DNA from: Artemia franciscana
Lineage: Eukaryota > Arthropoda > Branchiopoda > Anostraca > Artemiidae
DNA: 64,000 nucleotides
Reading direction: 5' to 3'
Assembly (NCBI RefSeq): GCF_032884065.1
Contig: NW_027062997.1
Span: 310,001 to 374,000 of the forward strand
Below the pieces are notes generated by a model. The model made no database searches, had not been told where the DNA came from, and was given only the letters and a program-made list of their open reading frames with translations. Shown one piece after another: positions 44,910 through 57,919 of the stretch. A program made the translations under genes and the position numbers. The number at the start of each line of letters is the position of its first letter. Position 1 is the first letter of the stretch.

Positions 44910-47573
44910 ATGGAAGAAACTAAGAATTTACCGAAAAAACGGGCTCAGAGTCAGATACTGGACTTTTTTCTAAAAAAGAAGAAGAAGGAAGAAGGAATAG
45001 AGTGCACTGAAAGACAGGGAAGAATAAGTGAATAAAGCAAGCAGCTGGCAAGTGACAAGAGAGTTGTCATTGATGTTCCTAGCACTTCAGACAAAATGGT
45101 TGGTGAACGTAGTGCTATTGAAACCAGTCTAAGAAACCGAGAGACAGTTTTGCTTAAAAACAACAATCCTTTTGGTGGTCCTGCAGTGGTAATGTCAGGG
45201 AAAAGTAAGTAGAGATCTGTTCTTGATACTGAAAACGTGGCAGGAAGCATTAATAAGTCCAAACATACATATCAACTGAGCAGTGGTACTGACAGTGAGC
45301 CTGAAAATAGTGGAGGTCTGAGCACAGAACAGAAAACCAAGAAAAAGAGAAAGATGGCTTCCGACAATCTAGAACTGAGTGACCACTACTCAGAAAGTGA
45401 AATGTCTGAAATTAGTGAAGATGTAGGAATCATAAGTGAAGGTGTAGGAAAGGAACCAGCTAATACTTGTGTGAGTGACAGTGGAAGCAGCAATAGTGAG
45501 ACAGAAATAGCACAAGCCAGGAAAATAGGAAGAAAAACCAAGAAGAAACCGAAACGAGGTTTTGTTAAAGCCTGGGAGGATGACAAGCAACTCAGCCATG
45601 TTTGAACTAGAGCCCCCAACAATAAAGACCAGCCGTGGTGCAAGTTCTGCCATCGGATTTTGAAGGGGTCAAAAAAGAATATTTTGAGGCATACAAAATC
45701 GAAGAGTCACATTGATAGGTGCAAAGAAGCAGGAGCTGCAGCTACATCCAGAGTGATGATGTCTGTTAGGCAGAAAGACATTGATGTAACCAATGCAGAA
45801 ATCCGCTTATCAGCATGGTTTGCCTCAGAAGACATACCTTTCATTAAAACCAATACGCTTATCCCTTTTTTGAAAGCATTTGCGCCAGACTCTGGAGTGC
45901 TGAAGAGTGTCCAGATGAAACGGACGAAGATCACAGGGATTGTGAAGAATGTTCTTGCCCCATATGAACGGAGCAGACTTTCTCGTGACTTGAGCAAAAG
46001 CTTTTACTCTTTGGTCGTTGATGAAACAACAGACAGAGGGACTATCAAATCTTTAGTGATTATTGTGAAGTACAAACACCCCAATACTCAAGCAGTCAAA
46101 GAAGAATTCTTAGGAATTCTGGAGGTTGAAGATTCAAGCAGCCTTGGACAGAAAACTTTAATTGTGAACTATTTGAAAAAGCTTGGCATACCACTGAATC
46201 GGATGATCGGTATTGGCTTTGACAATGCTTCTGTTACACGGGAGTTCAAGCTGGACTTGGGGCACTGCTTATTGCTGGAAGTCCGGGGGGGGATGGTTGA
46301 TGATGCACTACCTGAGCTATTTGTTCTTGGATGTACCAGTCATTCTCTTGCCCTAGTTGCTAGTCATGCAAGCAAGTGACTGCCAGAAGGCCTTGAGCCT
46401 ATGCTGAGAGATTTGATCAACTATGTTGCTAACAGCCCCAAACGTATTGTAGAGCTGAAGGAAATTCAACAATTTACAGAACTGAAGGTACACCGGATGC
46501 TTCAAATATCAAATACTCGGTGGCTTTCGATGGAACAGGCAATTTCTCGTGTTCTTGAGCAATGGCATGCCCTTGTGATGTTTTTCCCCAATCACGGTCT
46601 TGGAGATGCAGCTGGGGACAAGAGATCACGAGATAAAGCTGCCAAAATCTTGTCTTATATGAAGGAGCCCTTGACTAAGGCATACTTTCATTTCCTTGCA
46701 TTTAGGCTCAACAAGATAAATTACTTGAATTTGGAGTTCCAGAGTAGTGACACTCGCATTCACAAACTCCTTTCCAGCTCAAAGGCAACCATGAAGTCTA
46801 TCATGAAGTCTTTTATCAAAACTGACATCTTAGAGAATGACGATGCTTTTGACGTACCCATGATCTCAGGCTGTTTCAAGGAAATCTCCGAGATTTCTTT
46901 TGGTCCAAATACCGAAATACACTTGCTGAAATACAAGGATGTGATTCCCTTGAATGATCTCAAACAGTTTAGGCTGAACTGCTTGAACTTCCTTGTAGAA
47001 GTTATCACACAAATGAGGAAAAGAATTGATCATTCCGATCCCACTTTAAAAGCTCTGGGTTGTTTAGACCCAGTGACTGCTTTGAGCGGAAAAGTTGACA
47101 CTCTAGTGGGACTGACTGGTCGGTTCAGCAGCTTACCTGGGAAACATGAAGGTGAAGTGGAAAGGTCAAGGAATGTAATAGAGACTCAGTGGATCTTGAT
47201 GAGTGAGCACAGAGATGAGATTATCAGAACCATGGGAACTGAAATGTCTCCTTCGATCTTTTGGAAGACGTTATTGAATATGAAAGATGCTCAAGGCAAG
47301 CCACAGTTCAAAGAACTGTCCCTTTTCATGCTAAATCCATGTGCTCTCCCGCATTCCATTGCAGCTGCAAAACGTCAATTTTCAGTTCTATCAAATATAA
47401 AAACCAAACTCAGGAACAGTCTACTTCTCGACATCATAGACTCCCTGATGCATGCAAAGCAGCTGGTCTCTCGTACCTCAGGAACCGTTCATGACTGGGA
47501 AATTCCTTTCGATATACGGAGGAATTTTATGGCCTGGTACAAGGAGAAAGAAGAAGAGACCAATGAGCCCTAG
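44910..47573 (+). pseudogene. hAT transposase (BED zinc finger, DDE, dimerisation domain), nonsense-inactivated
   Basis: One frame runs from ATG 44910 to TAG 47571-47573 (about 887 codons) and is interrupted only by stops at 45033 (TAA), 45210 (TAG), 45603 (TGA) and 46377 (TGA). Domains in order are: a basic, Ser/Glu-rich N-terminus ending near 45600; a BED finger at about 45639-45720 (Trp-Cys-Lys-Phe-Cys, then Arg-His-Thr-Lys-Ser-Lys-Ser-His); the first catalytic Asp in LVVDETTDRG; the second Asp in GIGFDNASV; an insertion domain with Trp in NTRWLSMEQA; and the C-terminal dimerisation block at 47325-47460 (LPHSIAAAKRQFSVLSNIK). In that block, the Glu that hATs normally have before Arg-x-Phe-Ser is Lys (47370-47372). 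The copy is therefore dead by five independent criteria, yet it has no frameshift. Confidence 0.88.
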
Positions 47574-48501
47574 ATATAACCAGGGTCGAATATACTTGAA
47601 GTTCTGGGGAGGGGGGGTCTGTGTATGAGATGTTACCAAGTTGTTCAGTGCTTATATATCTGATATTCGTCTGTAATTTTTAGTACAAATATGCAATTGA
47701 TTTTGGCTTACATTTTTCTCGGCCTCTAGGTCCATTAGATGTGCTATTGTAACCATTAAGACAGGAAGACAGCTTAGTAGTATTGTTGGTTTAAGTTACG
47801 CTTCAATGAGGGCACAATGAACCACAGACAACTTGATAGACAGAAATTTGGAACTGTTTTTTTCTGGGAACTAAGTTCCAATTGCCGAGTCAAAGTGACA
47901 TACTGTACAAGAGAATAAAAGTAGGCACAAAGCATTTTAAAACAAGAAGAAGCGTGTTCAGGTATTATACTTCATTTTTACGAATTTCTTCCCGATTGAA
48001 TCCAGGTCTTGGACAAGTTTTATGCTCGCAAACTAAAAAGCTCAAACGCACCTACTGTGGTCTTATATTTTCCATTTTCGAAGGTGTCAACTAAAGCTTA
48101 GCCGAATACGATTGCGACGTCATGCGACAAGTCTTTAATTTACAGTCGGAAATGATTGTCCCTAAAACTTTTATAAATGTAAACTTGCCTTGTTGGCCGC
48201 CCAGACACAAATCCATAGTGCGTAACATTAATTTAATCGATTGTTCCTATTACTTTCATGACGTCATAAGAACGTCTCGATCCCAAGATAATAGTTTAAG
48301 ATTAAGTTTACTCCTTTTTAAACTGATTTGGAAAAGATTACATATTAAAAACTCTAAATAAAGATTTGACAATTAAGTAAGATACCACTTGTGGCAAAAA
48401 AAATGACACATTTTGTGACACATTATGGAATTTGAGATGACACAAAAAGCACATTTTCGGAAAAAATATGACACACTCCTTAAAAAAAATTGGCAGCCCT
48501 G

Positions 48502-50052
48502 ATCCAAAAGCCCCAATCTCACCAAAACACTCGACACCCTCCCTAGCTCCCCCAAAGAGATCGGGTCCAGTTACGTCAATCACGTATCTACGAAATTTGC
48601 TTATTCTACCCATCAAGTTTCATCCCATTCTCTCCACTCCAAGCATTTTCTAAAATTTCCGGTTTTCCTCTCGACTTCCCCCCCCCCATGTCACTAGATC
48701 AGGTCGGGATTTAAAATAAGAGGTCTAAGACATGAGTCCCTTCTAAATATCAAATTTCATTAAGATCTGGTCACTTGTTTTTAAGTTAAGAAACCTCTAT
48801 TTTTCTATTTTTCAGATTTAGCCTCCCCCCCCCACTCCCCAAAGAGAGCGGATCCCTTACTATAATGGCAATCACATATCTAGAGCTTGTGCTTATTCTT
48901 CCCATAAAGTTCCATCCCCATTTCTCCACTCTAAGCGTTTTCCGAGATTTCCAGTTTCCAAGATTTGTTTCCGCCCTCCAAACCCATATGTCCACAGATC
49001 CGATTTGAATTGGAAATGGAGTATTTGAGACATTAGATCTTTCTATATATTAAGTTTCACTAAGATCCGATCATCCATTCGTAAGATAAAAAGTACCTCA
49101 ATTTTCACGTTTTCCAAGATTTCCGGTTTCCCCTTCAAACTTCCCCAATGTCACTGGATCTGTTCAGAATTTAAAATGACAGCTCAGAAGCACAAGATCC
49201 TTCAAATCAAATTTCACCAAGATATGATTACCGGTTCGTAATTTACAAATACTTCATTTCTAATTTTTCCGAATTGCCACCCCCCCCCCCCCCAACTCCC
49301 CCAAAGAAAGTAGATCCGGTCTGGTTATGTCAGTCACGTATCTTGGACTTGTGCTTATTCTTCCCACCAAGTTTCATCCAGATCTTTCCGCTCTAAACCT
49401 TTTCCAAGATTTTCGGTCCCCCCCCCCAATGACACTGGATCCAGTCGGGATTTAAAATAAGAGATCGAAGTTACAAGGTACTTCTAAATATGAAATTTCA
49501 TTAAGATCCGATCACTCCTTCGTAAGTTAAAAATACCTCATTTTTTCTTATTTTTCAGAATTAACCCTACCCCCCCAACTGACCCAAAGAGAGCGGATCC
49601 GTTCCGGTTATGTCAATCACGTATCTAGGACTTGTGCTTAGTTTTTGCACCGAGTTTCACCCCAATTCCTCCACTCTAAGCGTGTTCCAAGATTTTAGGT
49701 TTCACCCTCCAACTCCCACCAATGCCATTGGATCCGGTTGGGATTTAAAATAAGAGCTCTGAAATACGATATCCTTCTAAATCGGAAATTTCATTAAGAT
49801 CCGATCACATGTCCGTAAGTTAAAAATACCTCATTATTTTCAATTTTTTCAAATTAACCGTCCCCCCCCCCAGATGGTCGAATCGGGGAAACGACTATTT
49901 CTAATTTATTGTAGTCTGGTACCTGATACGCCTGCCAAATTTCATCGTCCTTGCCTATCTGGAAGTGCCTGACCTAGCAAAACCGGGACCGACAGACCAA
50001 CAGAATTTGCGATCGCTATATGACACTTGGCTAATACCAAGTGCCATAAAAA
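48502..50052 (+). mobile_element. Family A repeat, copy 3, right part
   Basis: Resumes with the target duplication ATCCAAAA and runs through about five units to the terminal stem-loop at 50024-50043 (one mismatched pair, CACTTGGC/ACCAAGTG), then CCATAAAAA. A C homopolymer of about 15 lies near 49270-49290. Together with 41717-42064 it makes a copy of about 1.9 kb, similar to copies 1 and 2. Confidence 0.75.
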
Positions 50053-50409
50053 TATATATAAATATATAAGAACTTACATTTCAAATCAAACATACCTGCT
50101 GCAAATGTTTCTACAACAATTTCTTCAATACGATATGTCCAGAAAAAAGTGTAATTGACACTTGGCCCCCTTTTTAGCTATTTACCCGACTTTGACTTTA
50201 ACTGATAAGATAATTGTTTTGTAGCTCTTATCTCTTTTCATAATTTAGATAGATGATCATAGAAAAAAAAAATCAATAGCTTCCTTGGTCAAATGTGACT
50301 TAATCGACATGACTTTACCGTGAATGAAGCTTCTGAAGGACAGACTGAAAACCTGCATAGGATCTTCACTCACTTTGGCTAAATTACAATAAAAAACAAA
50401 TATACGTAC

Positions 50410-51541
50410 TTTTCAAAAGGTGAAGCGGAGGTTTGGAGGCGTCAGTTTCCATATGTTCGAGTCCGGTTAAGGCATCATCGCTTATATTACACATAGGCAC
50501 TCTAAGAACAACCAAATTGATCAAATTAGTAGTTATTTCTCTAAACAAGTTTTCATCCAAAGGACACAACGATAAACGAAGAAATGTCAATTTTAGGAGT
50601 CGTGAGGCAACAAATCGGAGGCACATCTTGGCAATGTTAAGAGTGGGTTGGGAGAGGTCATCACGAAAACTAAAGCCTATGTCTAAATGTGTCAACTGTA
50701 TATCCCGTGGTTTGTCTAACCATCTTTGTAAAATTGTTGGCTCTGGAAAATTGCTGAAATTATGTAAATTTAAATCTTTTATTATAAGAGTTCTAAGTTC
50801 CTTGAAGTACTTTAAAGACTCTAGCCAACAAGAATCCGATAATGTACCATAGAAATGGAACGTTACTAATTTTTCCAAGTGACGACAGAGCAAGTCGAAA
50901 TGTTCAGTAGAAATATAACAGATGTTAATAAATAGATGGACTATTTCGGTTTGGTGAGTAGCGATGGTGTCGATTACAGCGTCATCAACAATGTCATACT
51001 GATATAGCTTCAATGATGTTAGTCGCAAATCTGGTTCTTTTAGCAAACAAATCAATTGATCCCTGCTTATACAGTTTCGATCAACACTAATTGAAACGAT
51101 GGTGGCAAATTTTGGTTCAACTATACGTCGTACTATGTTGTATTCGGGTCTAGGTAGCATTTGACTATCTAGGTTATATTCAGGTATGTTATCGACGCCA
51201 ATTAAAGACAGAGAAAGGTGAACTAGTTTTGGCATGAAATTGGTCAATTTTATTAGGGCTTTATCAGTAGAATAAGGACTATGTCCAGTATCCTTAATTT
51301 CAAGATGAGTTACGCTTACCAAGTTTATTAAATCACAAACTGTATCCGTGTCACCATCAGCACAATCACAAAAATCCACAGTGAGGCTCACTAAGGAAGT
51401 ACAGGAGCAGAGGAAACTCTCAATTTGTCTTTCATTTATTTTACACTTGTAGAACCTTAGATGATTTACGTAGTCTGAAAAAAGCTTCCAACAATCCAAT
51501 ACTTGTTCCCATTCTGTTTCTGTAGTATCCAGACCAAAGTC
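50410..51541 (-). CDS. F-box/LRR protein gene, large LRR exon
   Basis: Exon of 1132 nt. The acceptor ends GTGTAG just before 51541 and the donor is AAAA|GTACGT at 50410. The frame is phase 0 at the start and leaves one base at the end. It begins DFGLDTTETEWEQVLDCW and continues for 377 codons of degenerate leucine-rich repeats. Examples are LVSLTVDFCDC, VTHLEIKDTG, LVHLSLSLIGV, LTSLKLYQYDI, LTHLDIGFSF, LTFLRLSLCPL and LVVLRVPMCNI, spaced 25-50 residues apart. A Trp-rich start after an F-box and then divergent LRRs is the normal layout of F-box/LRR proteins. The in-frame ATG at 51499 is internal, since the reading frame runs upstream to the acceptor. The intron to the F-box exon is about 7.6 kb and contains the Penelope-like element. 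The substrate is unknown. I cannot assign an orthologue. Confidence 0.85.
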
Positions 51542-51715
51542 CTACACAGAGAGAAAAATTAGACAGTTAGGACACTGAAGATGAAAAACATCTAACAGAG
51601 AAGGTTCAATTCGAAACAGTCCAAATAAATCACGGTTAGCAAGAAATTACAATAACATAGAAAACTCAATTTTGCTTCCATTTATTTTAGACTAGTTGAA
51701 TCTAAAATGATTGAC

Positions 51716-53464
<1,749 letters not shown>

Positions 53465-53866
53465 GTTATTTGCTTTTCTTGTCTGTCGTGTGTCAATCTT
53501 GCTTATAGCCCTTTCTGTCTTTAACAGTTCACTGAGCTAATCTAATTTTATTTTAGCTAATATTTCACCATTTTAAAATGAAAATTGCCTTTATTCTTGT
53601 CTGTTTTATTTTCTTGTTTGTCATATGTCAGTCTTGCTTGTAGCCCTTTCTGTCTTTAACAGTTCACAGAGCTAATCTAATTTTATTTTAGCTAATATTT
53701 CAAAATTTTAAAATAAAAAATGCATTTATTCTTGTCTGTTTTTTTCTTGTTTGTCATATGTCAGTCTTGCTTGTAGCCCTTTCTGTCTTTAACAGTTCTC
53801 TGAACTAATTTAATTTTATTTTAGCAAATATTTCACCATTTTAAAATTACAATTGCCTGAACTATA
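53465..53866 (+). repeat. Three tandem copies of a unit of about 134 bp
   Basis: 'tagccctttctgtctttaac' occurs at 53505, 53641 and 53774. The unit also contains 'gctaatctaattttatttta' and 'atatttcaccattttaaaat'. It lies in the 7.6-kb intron of the F-box gene. Confidence 0.85.
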
Positions 53867-54302
53867 ATACACTTTATCGTTCTGATAACAAGAGATCTAA
53901 GCCAGACGGACGCCCTTAAAAACCAGGTAACACAGCTGTAAACAAAACAAAATCATATCCAATACTTTTTCTTCCAGCCTCTTTGCACTTTTGTGCTCTA
54001 CAGATCCCAAAGTGTCGTAAAATATACCAGACACCGCTGAAATACCGGTGAAATACAAAAATTACGTAAAATACCAATTTTACGAGGGTCCGTACAATTA
54101 CGGTAAAAGGCGTAAAATACCCAATTTTGCCATGACCAATTTTACGAGTTACAACACTAAATCAAATAGAGAAGATTTTTACGTGCTAAGGATTTAACAT
54201 TTACACCCTTTAGGCTCCTAAAAAACCCCTTAGCTGGACATCTTTCTATTTTAGTAAGACCGTGAGTCAAAATAAAAAAATGAACAGTATGTGCTAACAA
54301 AG

Positions 54303-54960
54303 AGTAAGTAAGGAGCGATGCGGCTCAATAGTAACCAAAACTGTAAGAAACAGAGTTTCGGTAACAATCCACACATCAAAAGAATAAAATTTTGATGCTT
54401 ATTCAGACTATATCAAATAAATAAGCGTAATGATACCTATCAAAAGTTGAAAGCCTAAGAAAATTTGCCCAACTTTTGACAGAGAGGGGAAACACTCAAA
54501 AGATCAAGTAATCTTAATTTAAATCCCATCACCACATTCAGCATATCAGAGAACCAAGCTAAAGAGGTTTAAAGCTCCTATAAATAGAAACATGACTTTG
54601 GCATTCTTTTGCGAGAACCAAGATCATGGATGCATGTTTATTTATTATTATTTTTTCCCAAAGATTGATCGTATCGAATCAGTTATCTACTCTTAGAAAA
54701 TCGGAACAGGGCTCATTTGGTCAGGAATCCAAAATTATATTGCCCTTTTTAAATAACGAAATATATTGAAAGGCAGATAGCCAACTCCCACGCCAATTTT
54801 TCCAAAAGTGTTCCGATCAAAATTATTATATAGTCGTTTTGTCCATAAAAGTCAGAAAATCTAATAAATATGTATTTGAGGATGTCTTGACCCCCAAAGC
54901 CTCCAAGGGAAGGGACAAAAGTTGTTGATTATTGTCTACATATATTATTGGCAATTATGA
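54303..54960 (+). repeat. Diverged family B relative
   Basis: 'gtaaggagcgatgcggctca', 'catcaaaagaataaaatttt', 'gaaaatttgcccaac' and 'gtcttgacccccaaagcc' follow the order of family B copy 1 from its left end. Divergence is high and there is no terminal hairpin. No coding capacity. Confidence 0.55.
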
Positions 54961-55070
54961 AGCATAAATACTGACGAAGACCACACTGCCTTTCCATAAT
55001 ACAACAACAAAAGAGAGAATAATGAAAACTTTATTCCCAAGACAGTGAACCAACAAAACCTATTTGAACA

Positions 55071-55101
55071 TTTCGGCCCTATATCTAAGGGCCGTCTTCA
55101 G
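55071..55101 (-). ncRNA. Hammerhead-ribozyme-like motif in the Penelope-like tail
   Basis: On the minus strand the sequence reads CTGAAGA, then an eight-pair stem-loop CGGCCCTT/..AGGGCCG, then AAA. This is the conserved CUGANGA - helix II - GAAA core of hammerhead ribozymes. Penelope-like elements are known to carry hammerheads in their terminal repeats. Here the motif lies about 190 nt downstream of the endonuclease stop. I could not define helix III or the cleavage triplet with certainty (a CTGTC lies further downstream), so catalytic ability is unproven. Confidence 0.6.
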
Positions 55102-55286
55102 CAAAGAAAAAATAAAAAACAATAAAACACTTACAATAAAAGTTCTCAGTTAAAAATCTAGTTTTTTTTTATTTTAAAATAGCCTTGGCATCATTAATTC
55201 TTAACGAAAAGTTCAGCCAAGACTGTCTGATAAAAGCTAACATTTTACAAGATAAAAAGGTTCATTCATTTCACTAACTGTATTTA

Positions 55287-56641
55287 TTAAAAATTGGAAT
55301 GATTTCTTATTGTGATATTTGCCTTCTCTGCAGCTAATCTGACAGTTCTTTTGATATTGGGCTTGTTTTTGTTCGTTCCAATTATTGTTATATTTTGAAT
55401 TAGATTATTTTCTATAATTAATTTTGTGTACATAGGGTTGAGTGTGTATTCACCCAAGTCTCTATTTAGGGATGTATTATTATTTAAGTTTCGTTTGATT
55501 TCGATTGCCTCACGGACAGTTTGTTTGATTCCTAGGTCATTGCTAATTAGAATTGTTTCGTCAAATAGAACATAATGGTTTGGATTTTCAAAAATATGAT
55601 TACTTAAAGCTGAATCGAAATATATGGAGTTATTTTTAGATTTTAATACTTTTTCAATACTTTCTTTGTGTTGCTGTAATCTTGTTCCTAAATTTTGGTG
55701 GGTTCGACCAATGTAATAATTTCCACAACTACATGGTATTTGATACACCCCTCGTAGACGAGTAATTGGGGTTTTATCCTTACCAGAATTGAGAAGATTC
55801 GTTATACTTAAATTGCTTGTGAAAACAACCCGTAAATTGTTCTTTAAACAAACTTTTTTCAGTTTTGAAGTATTTTCGGAATATAAGGTAGGTAAATCGT
55901 GCTTGTGGGTTTATTCGAATCATTTACTGGTGTGAGATTTAAGGCTTCAGAAGAATGCATCTTTAATCTTTGAGCAATAACAGTATTTATGGGAGAAATT
56001 GGGTAACCGGTGCCAAAAAGTACGTCTGTAATAAAATTTAATTATTTTTTAACATACGGCTCTGAACAGATATTAAGTACTCTATCCACAAGAGATATTA
56101 CCACACCTCTTTTAACCTGTGGAGGATGGTTAGATTTGAAGTGAAGGTATCTATTATTATGCGTAGGTTTTCTGTAAACCGTAAAATCAAGTTTATTCAC
56201 ACTGCGTATTATCAATGCATCTAAAAAAGGTATTTTTCCATCTCTTTCGGTCTCTAGAGTGAATTGCAGGTTTCTATCGTAAGTATTTAAATGTTCTAGA
56301 AAACCTTTAAGTTCACTTTCGCCGTAATTCCAAACTGAAATTACGTCGTCCATGAAACGTCCCCAAAACACATGATTAAGAAAATACGAATCTAGGGCCC
56401 AATTTTCAAGATTCTCGACGAAAATATTGGCGAGTAGGCCTGATAGAGGTGCTCCCATAGGAATTATGTTTTCATATGTTTCAATTTCATAACATATGAA
56501 ACTGTTATGAATTTCATAATTTGAAATAATTGGGATTATGGCGAAAGTGAATAACGTTTTTTTTTTCAAAAAAGTCAAGAGGAACCTTAAAAAAAAGCCC
56601 TGTAATAAAGTCAAATAATTTTCCAAGCGTAAAACTAACAC
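55287..56641 (-). pseudogene. Penelope-like element: reverse transcriptase C-terminal half and GIY-YIG endonuclease, broken
   Basis: Read on the minus strand. The 56641-56042 segment holds the reverse transcriptase palm and thumb: MGAPLSGLLANIFVENLE, then GRFMDDVISVW with the catalytic Asp pair, then PFLDALIIR and YRKPTHNNRYLHF. After a frameshifted stretch, the frame from about 55870 to 55287 gives a YQIPCSCGNYYIGRTHQ block with the GIY-YIG endonuclease signature and following Arg/His. RT fused to GIY-YIG in this order is diagnostic of Penelope-like retroelements. The fingers and N-terminal parts are missing, so the copy is 5'-truncated, as is usual. At least one frameshift and stops near 55900-56040 make it inactive. 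It lies in the 7.6-kb intron of the F-box gene. Confidence 0.88.
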
Positions 56642-57081
56642 AAATTACATAACAAATAAAGCCAAAAATGAAGACAAATTACAATAAATAACCGAGTCAA
56701 ACTAAAAACGAATAAAAACTAAGACAAGAAGGACAGACGCCCCCCACTTCTTCTTTAAACAAGAATACAATTAGCAATACACTGAAAACAAAATTTATTT
56801 TAAAAATTTTCTCTTTTTAACTTGGTAAATTCAAAATTATTACTATATATCTGATATTATTCAAAATATCTACATATATTTTATCTTGTTAAACGAGCAA
56901 TAATTGGGTATTTATCGAAAAATTGACAATCTTGGATATACTGGCCTAAAAAAAACGATCTATTTAAGTAATGAGTTTAAGGATATTCGTTAAGAGCCTT
57001 GATTTGGAAAAAATAACCGTAAGTAATGTCATATTTATGAGCACATTTTAAGAGCAAACATAAGTCGTATTTGCCTCTGTA

Positions 57082-57700
57082 GTGGTTGTATCTTTTTTAG
57101 TGTCTATGATTCAGGCAAAATTAAACAAGAAAAACCGTAAGATTAACGTCATATATATGTGTAGCAAAGGTAAAGAGTATGGAAAAAACGTCAATAAAGT
57201 AATGACAAACGAAAATGAAGAACAAAGAACTATACAGTCTGAATACTTGCGTCAGCAAGAATTGCAGCAAGTCAAAAATAAAAGTGAAGAACAATTCGGT
57301 TCAAAGATAAACAGCAACCAGAACTAACACGATTAAAAAACAAAAGTGAAGTACAAAGAAATATGCGGTTACAAGACATGCAACAACAAGGAGTAGAAAG
57401 AATTAAAAATGAAAGTGAAGAACAAACAAATAAGCGCCTAAAAAGATATGCCACAGCAAGACCAAAGAAATATGAGAATAGAAGATAAGTGGCAGCCAGT
57501 ATTACAAGCGATAGCAAGAAAGCAAGTATCAGAACGTTATAAAAGTGAAGTGAAGAACTTAGAGTTGTGCTGTTAGAAGACAAGCAACAACGAAAATCAG
57601 AACAAGCGAAAAATAAAAGTGAGAAAAAATAATATGTTACAAGAACACCACTGTCAAAATCTTCAACGCCAACAAAACGTGGCGTAAAACCTAGCACAAA
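57082..57700 (+). pseudogene. Degenerate Lys/Glu/Gln-rich coding repeats (possible Helitron helicase N-terminal region)
   Basis: After a hydrophobic start (VVSFLVSMIQAKL) the plus-strand frames contain a unit of about 22 residues several times: 'ELQQVKNKSEEQFGSK', 'RLKNKSEVQRNMRLQDMQQQ', 'RIKNESEEQTNKRLKRY'. Each contains Arg-x-Lys-Asn-x-Ser-Glu-x-Gln. Frames shift between copies. Arg-Asn-Glu-Thr-x-Glu-Gln-Arg repeats of this style precede the helicase in many arthropod Helitron/Pif1-type ORFs, which makes that a plausible origin. No helicase motif is visible here. Confidence 0.4.
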
Positions 57701-57919
57701 CCTACAAATATACCATAAATTACGCAACTTTTGATTAAAAGTCATTAGGAACCTTCAACCTTATATGTATTCCCTAACAAGCCCTCCATTTTCCCAAGGA
57801 AAGAGTAGCAAATAAATGTGATTTGATTGGAGATCGCTACTTTCAACAAGAATCAATTTATGCAAGCCTGCAACATGCTAAATGTCGGGGTCCAGCCTCG
57901 AAATTGGCTACATAATTGT

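Larger units (their letters stand above)
42065..48501 (+). mobile_element. hAT transposon, BED-finger type, complete element with TIRs and TSD
   Basis: The element is 6437 bp, bounded by inverted CAGGGCTGCCAA termini (the left one reads on into AATT, the right end reads AATTGGCAGCCCTG). It is flanked by 8-bp target duplications, ATCCAGAA at 42057-42064 and ATCCAAAA at 48502-48509, one mismatch apart. An 8-bp duplication with CAG-starting termini is characteristic of the hAT superfamily. The left 180 bp carry nine TGACAC motifs and the right 120 bp four, in direct orientation. Transposase coding sequence occupies 44910-47573. The remaining 2.7 kb on the left and 0.8 kb on the right are non-coding. 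It sits inside a family A repeat, which itself lies in an intron of the F-box gene. Confidence 0.92.

Noticed and set aside
45386..45653. Minus-strand frames opposite the hAT transposase (44951-45262, 45386-45653, 45707-45997, 46760-47008)
   Set aside because: Shadows of the plus-strand coding sequence, which carries the BED and DDE motifs.
3250..50000. Homopolymer C runs of 8-15, looked at as possible G-quadruplex or CRISPR-like spacers
   Set aside because: They occur at the same place in each family A unit and vary in length, as slippage would produce. No spaced direct repeats of CRISPR type exist in the window.
57272..57745. 157-codon minus-strand frame rich in Leu/Phe/Ser
   Set aside because: It is the antisense of the Lys/Glu/Gln-rich repeats and shows no independent motif.
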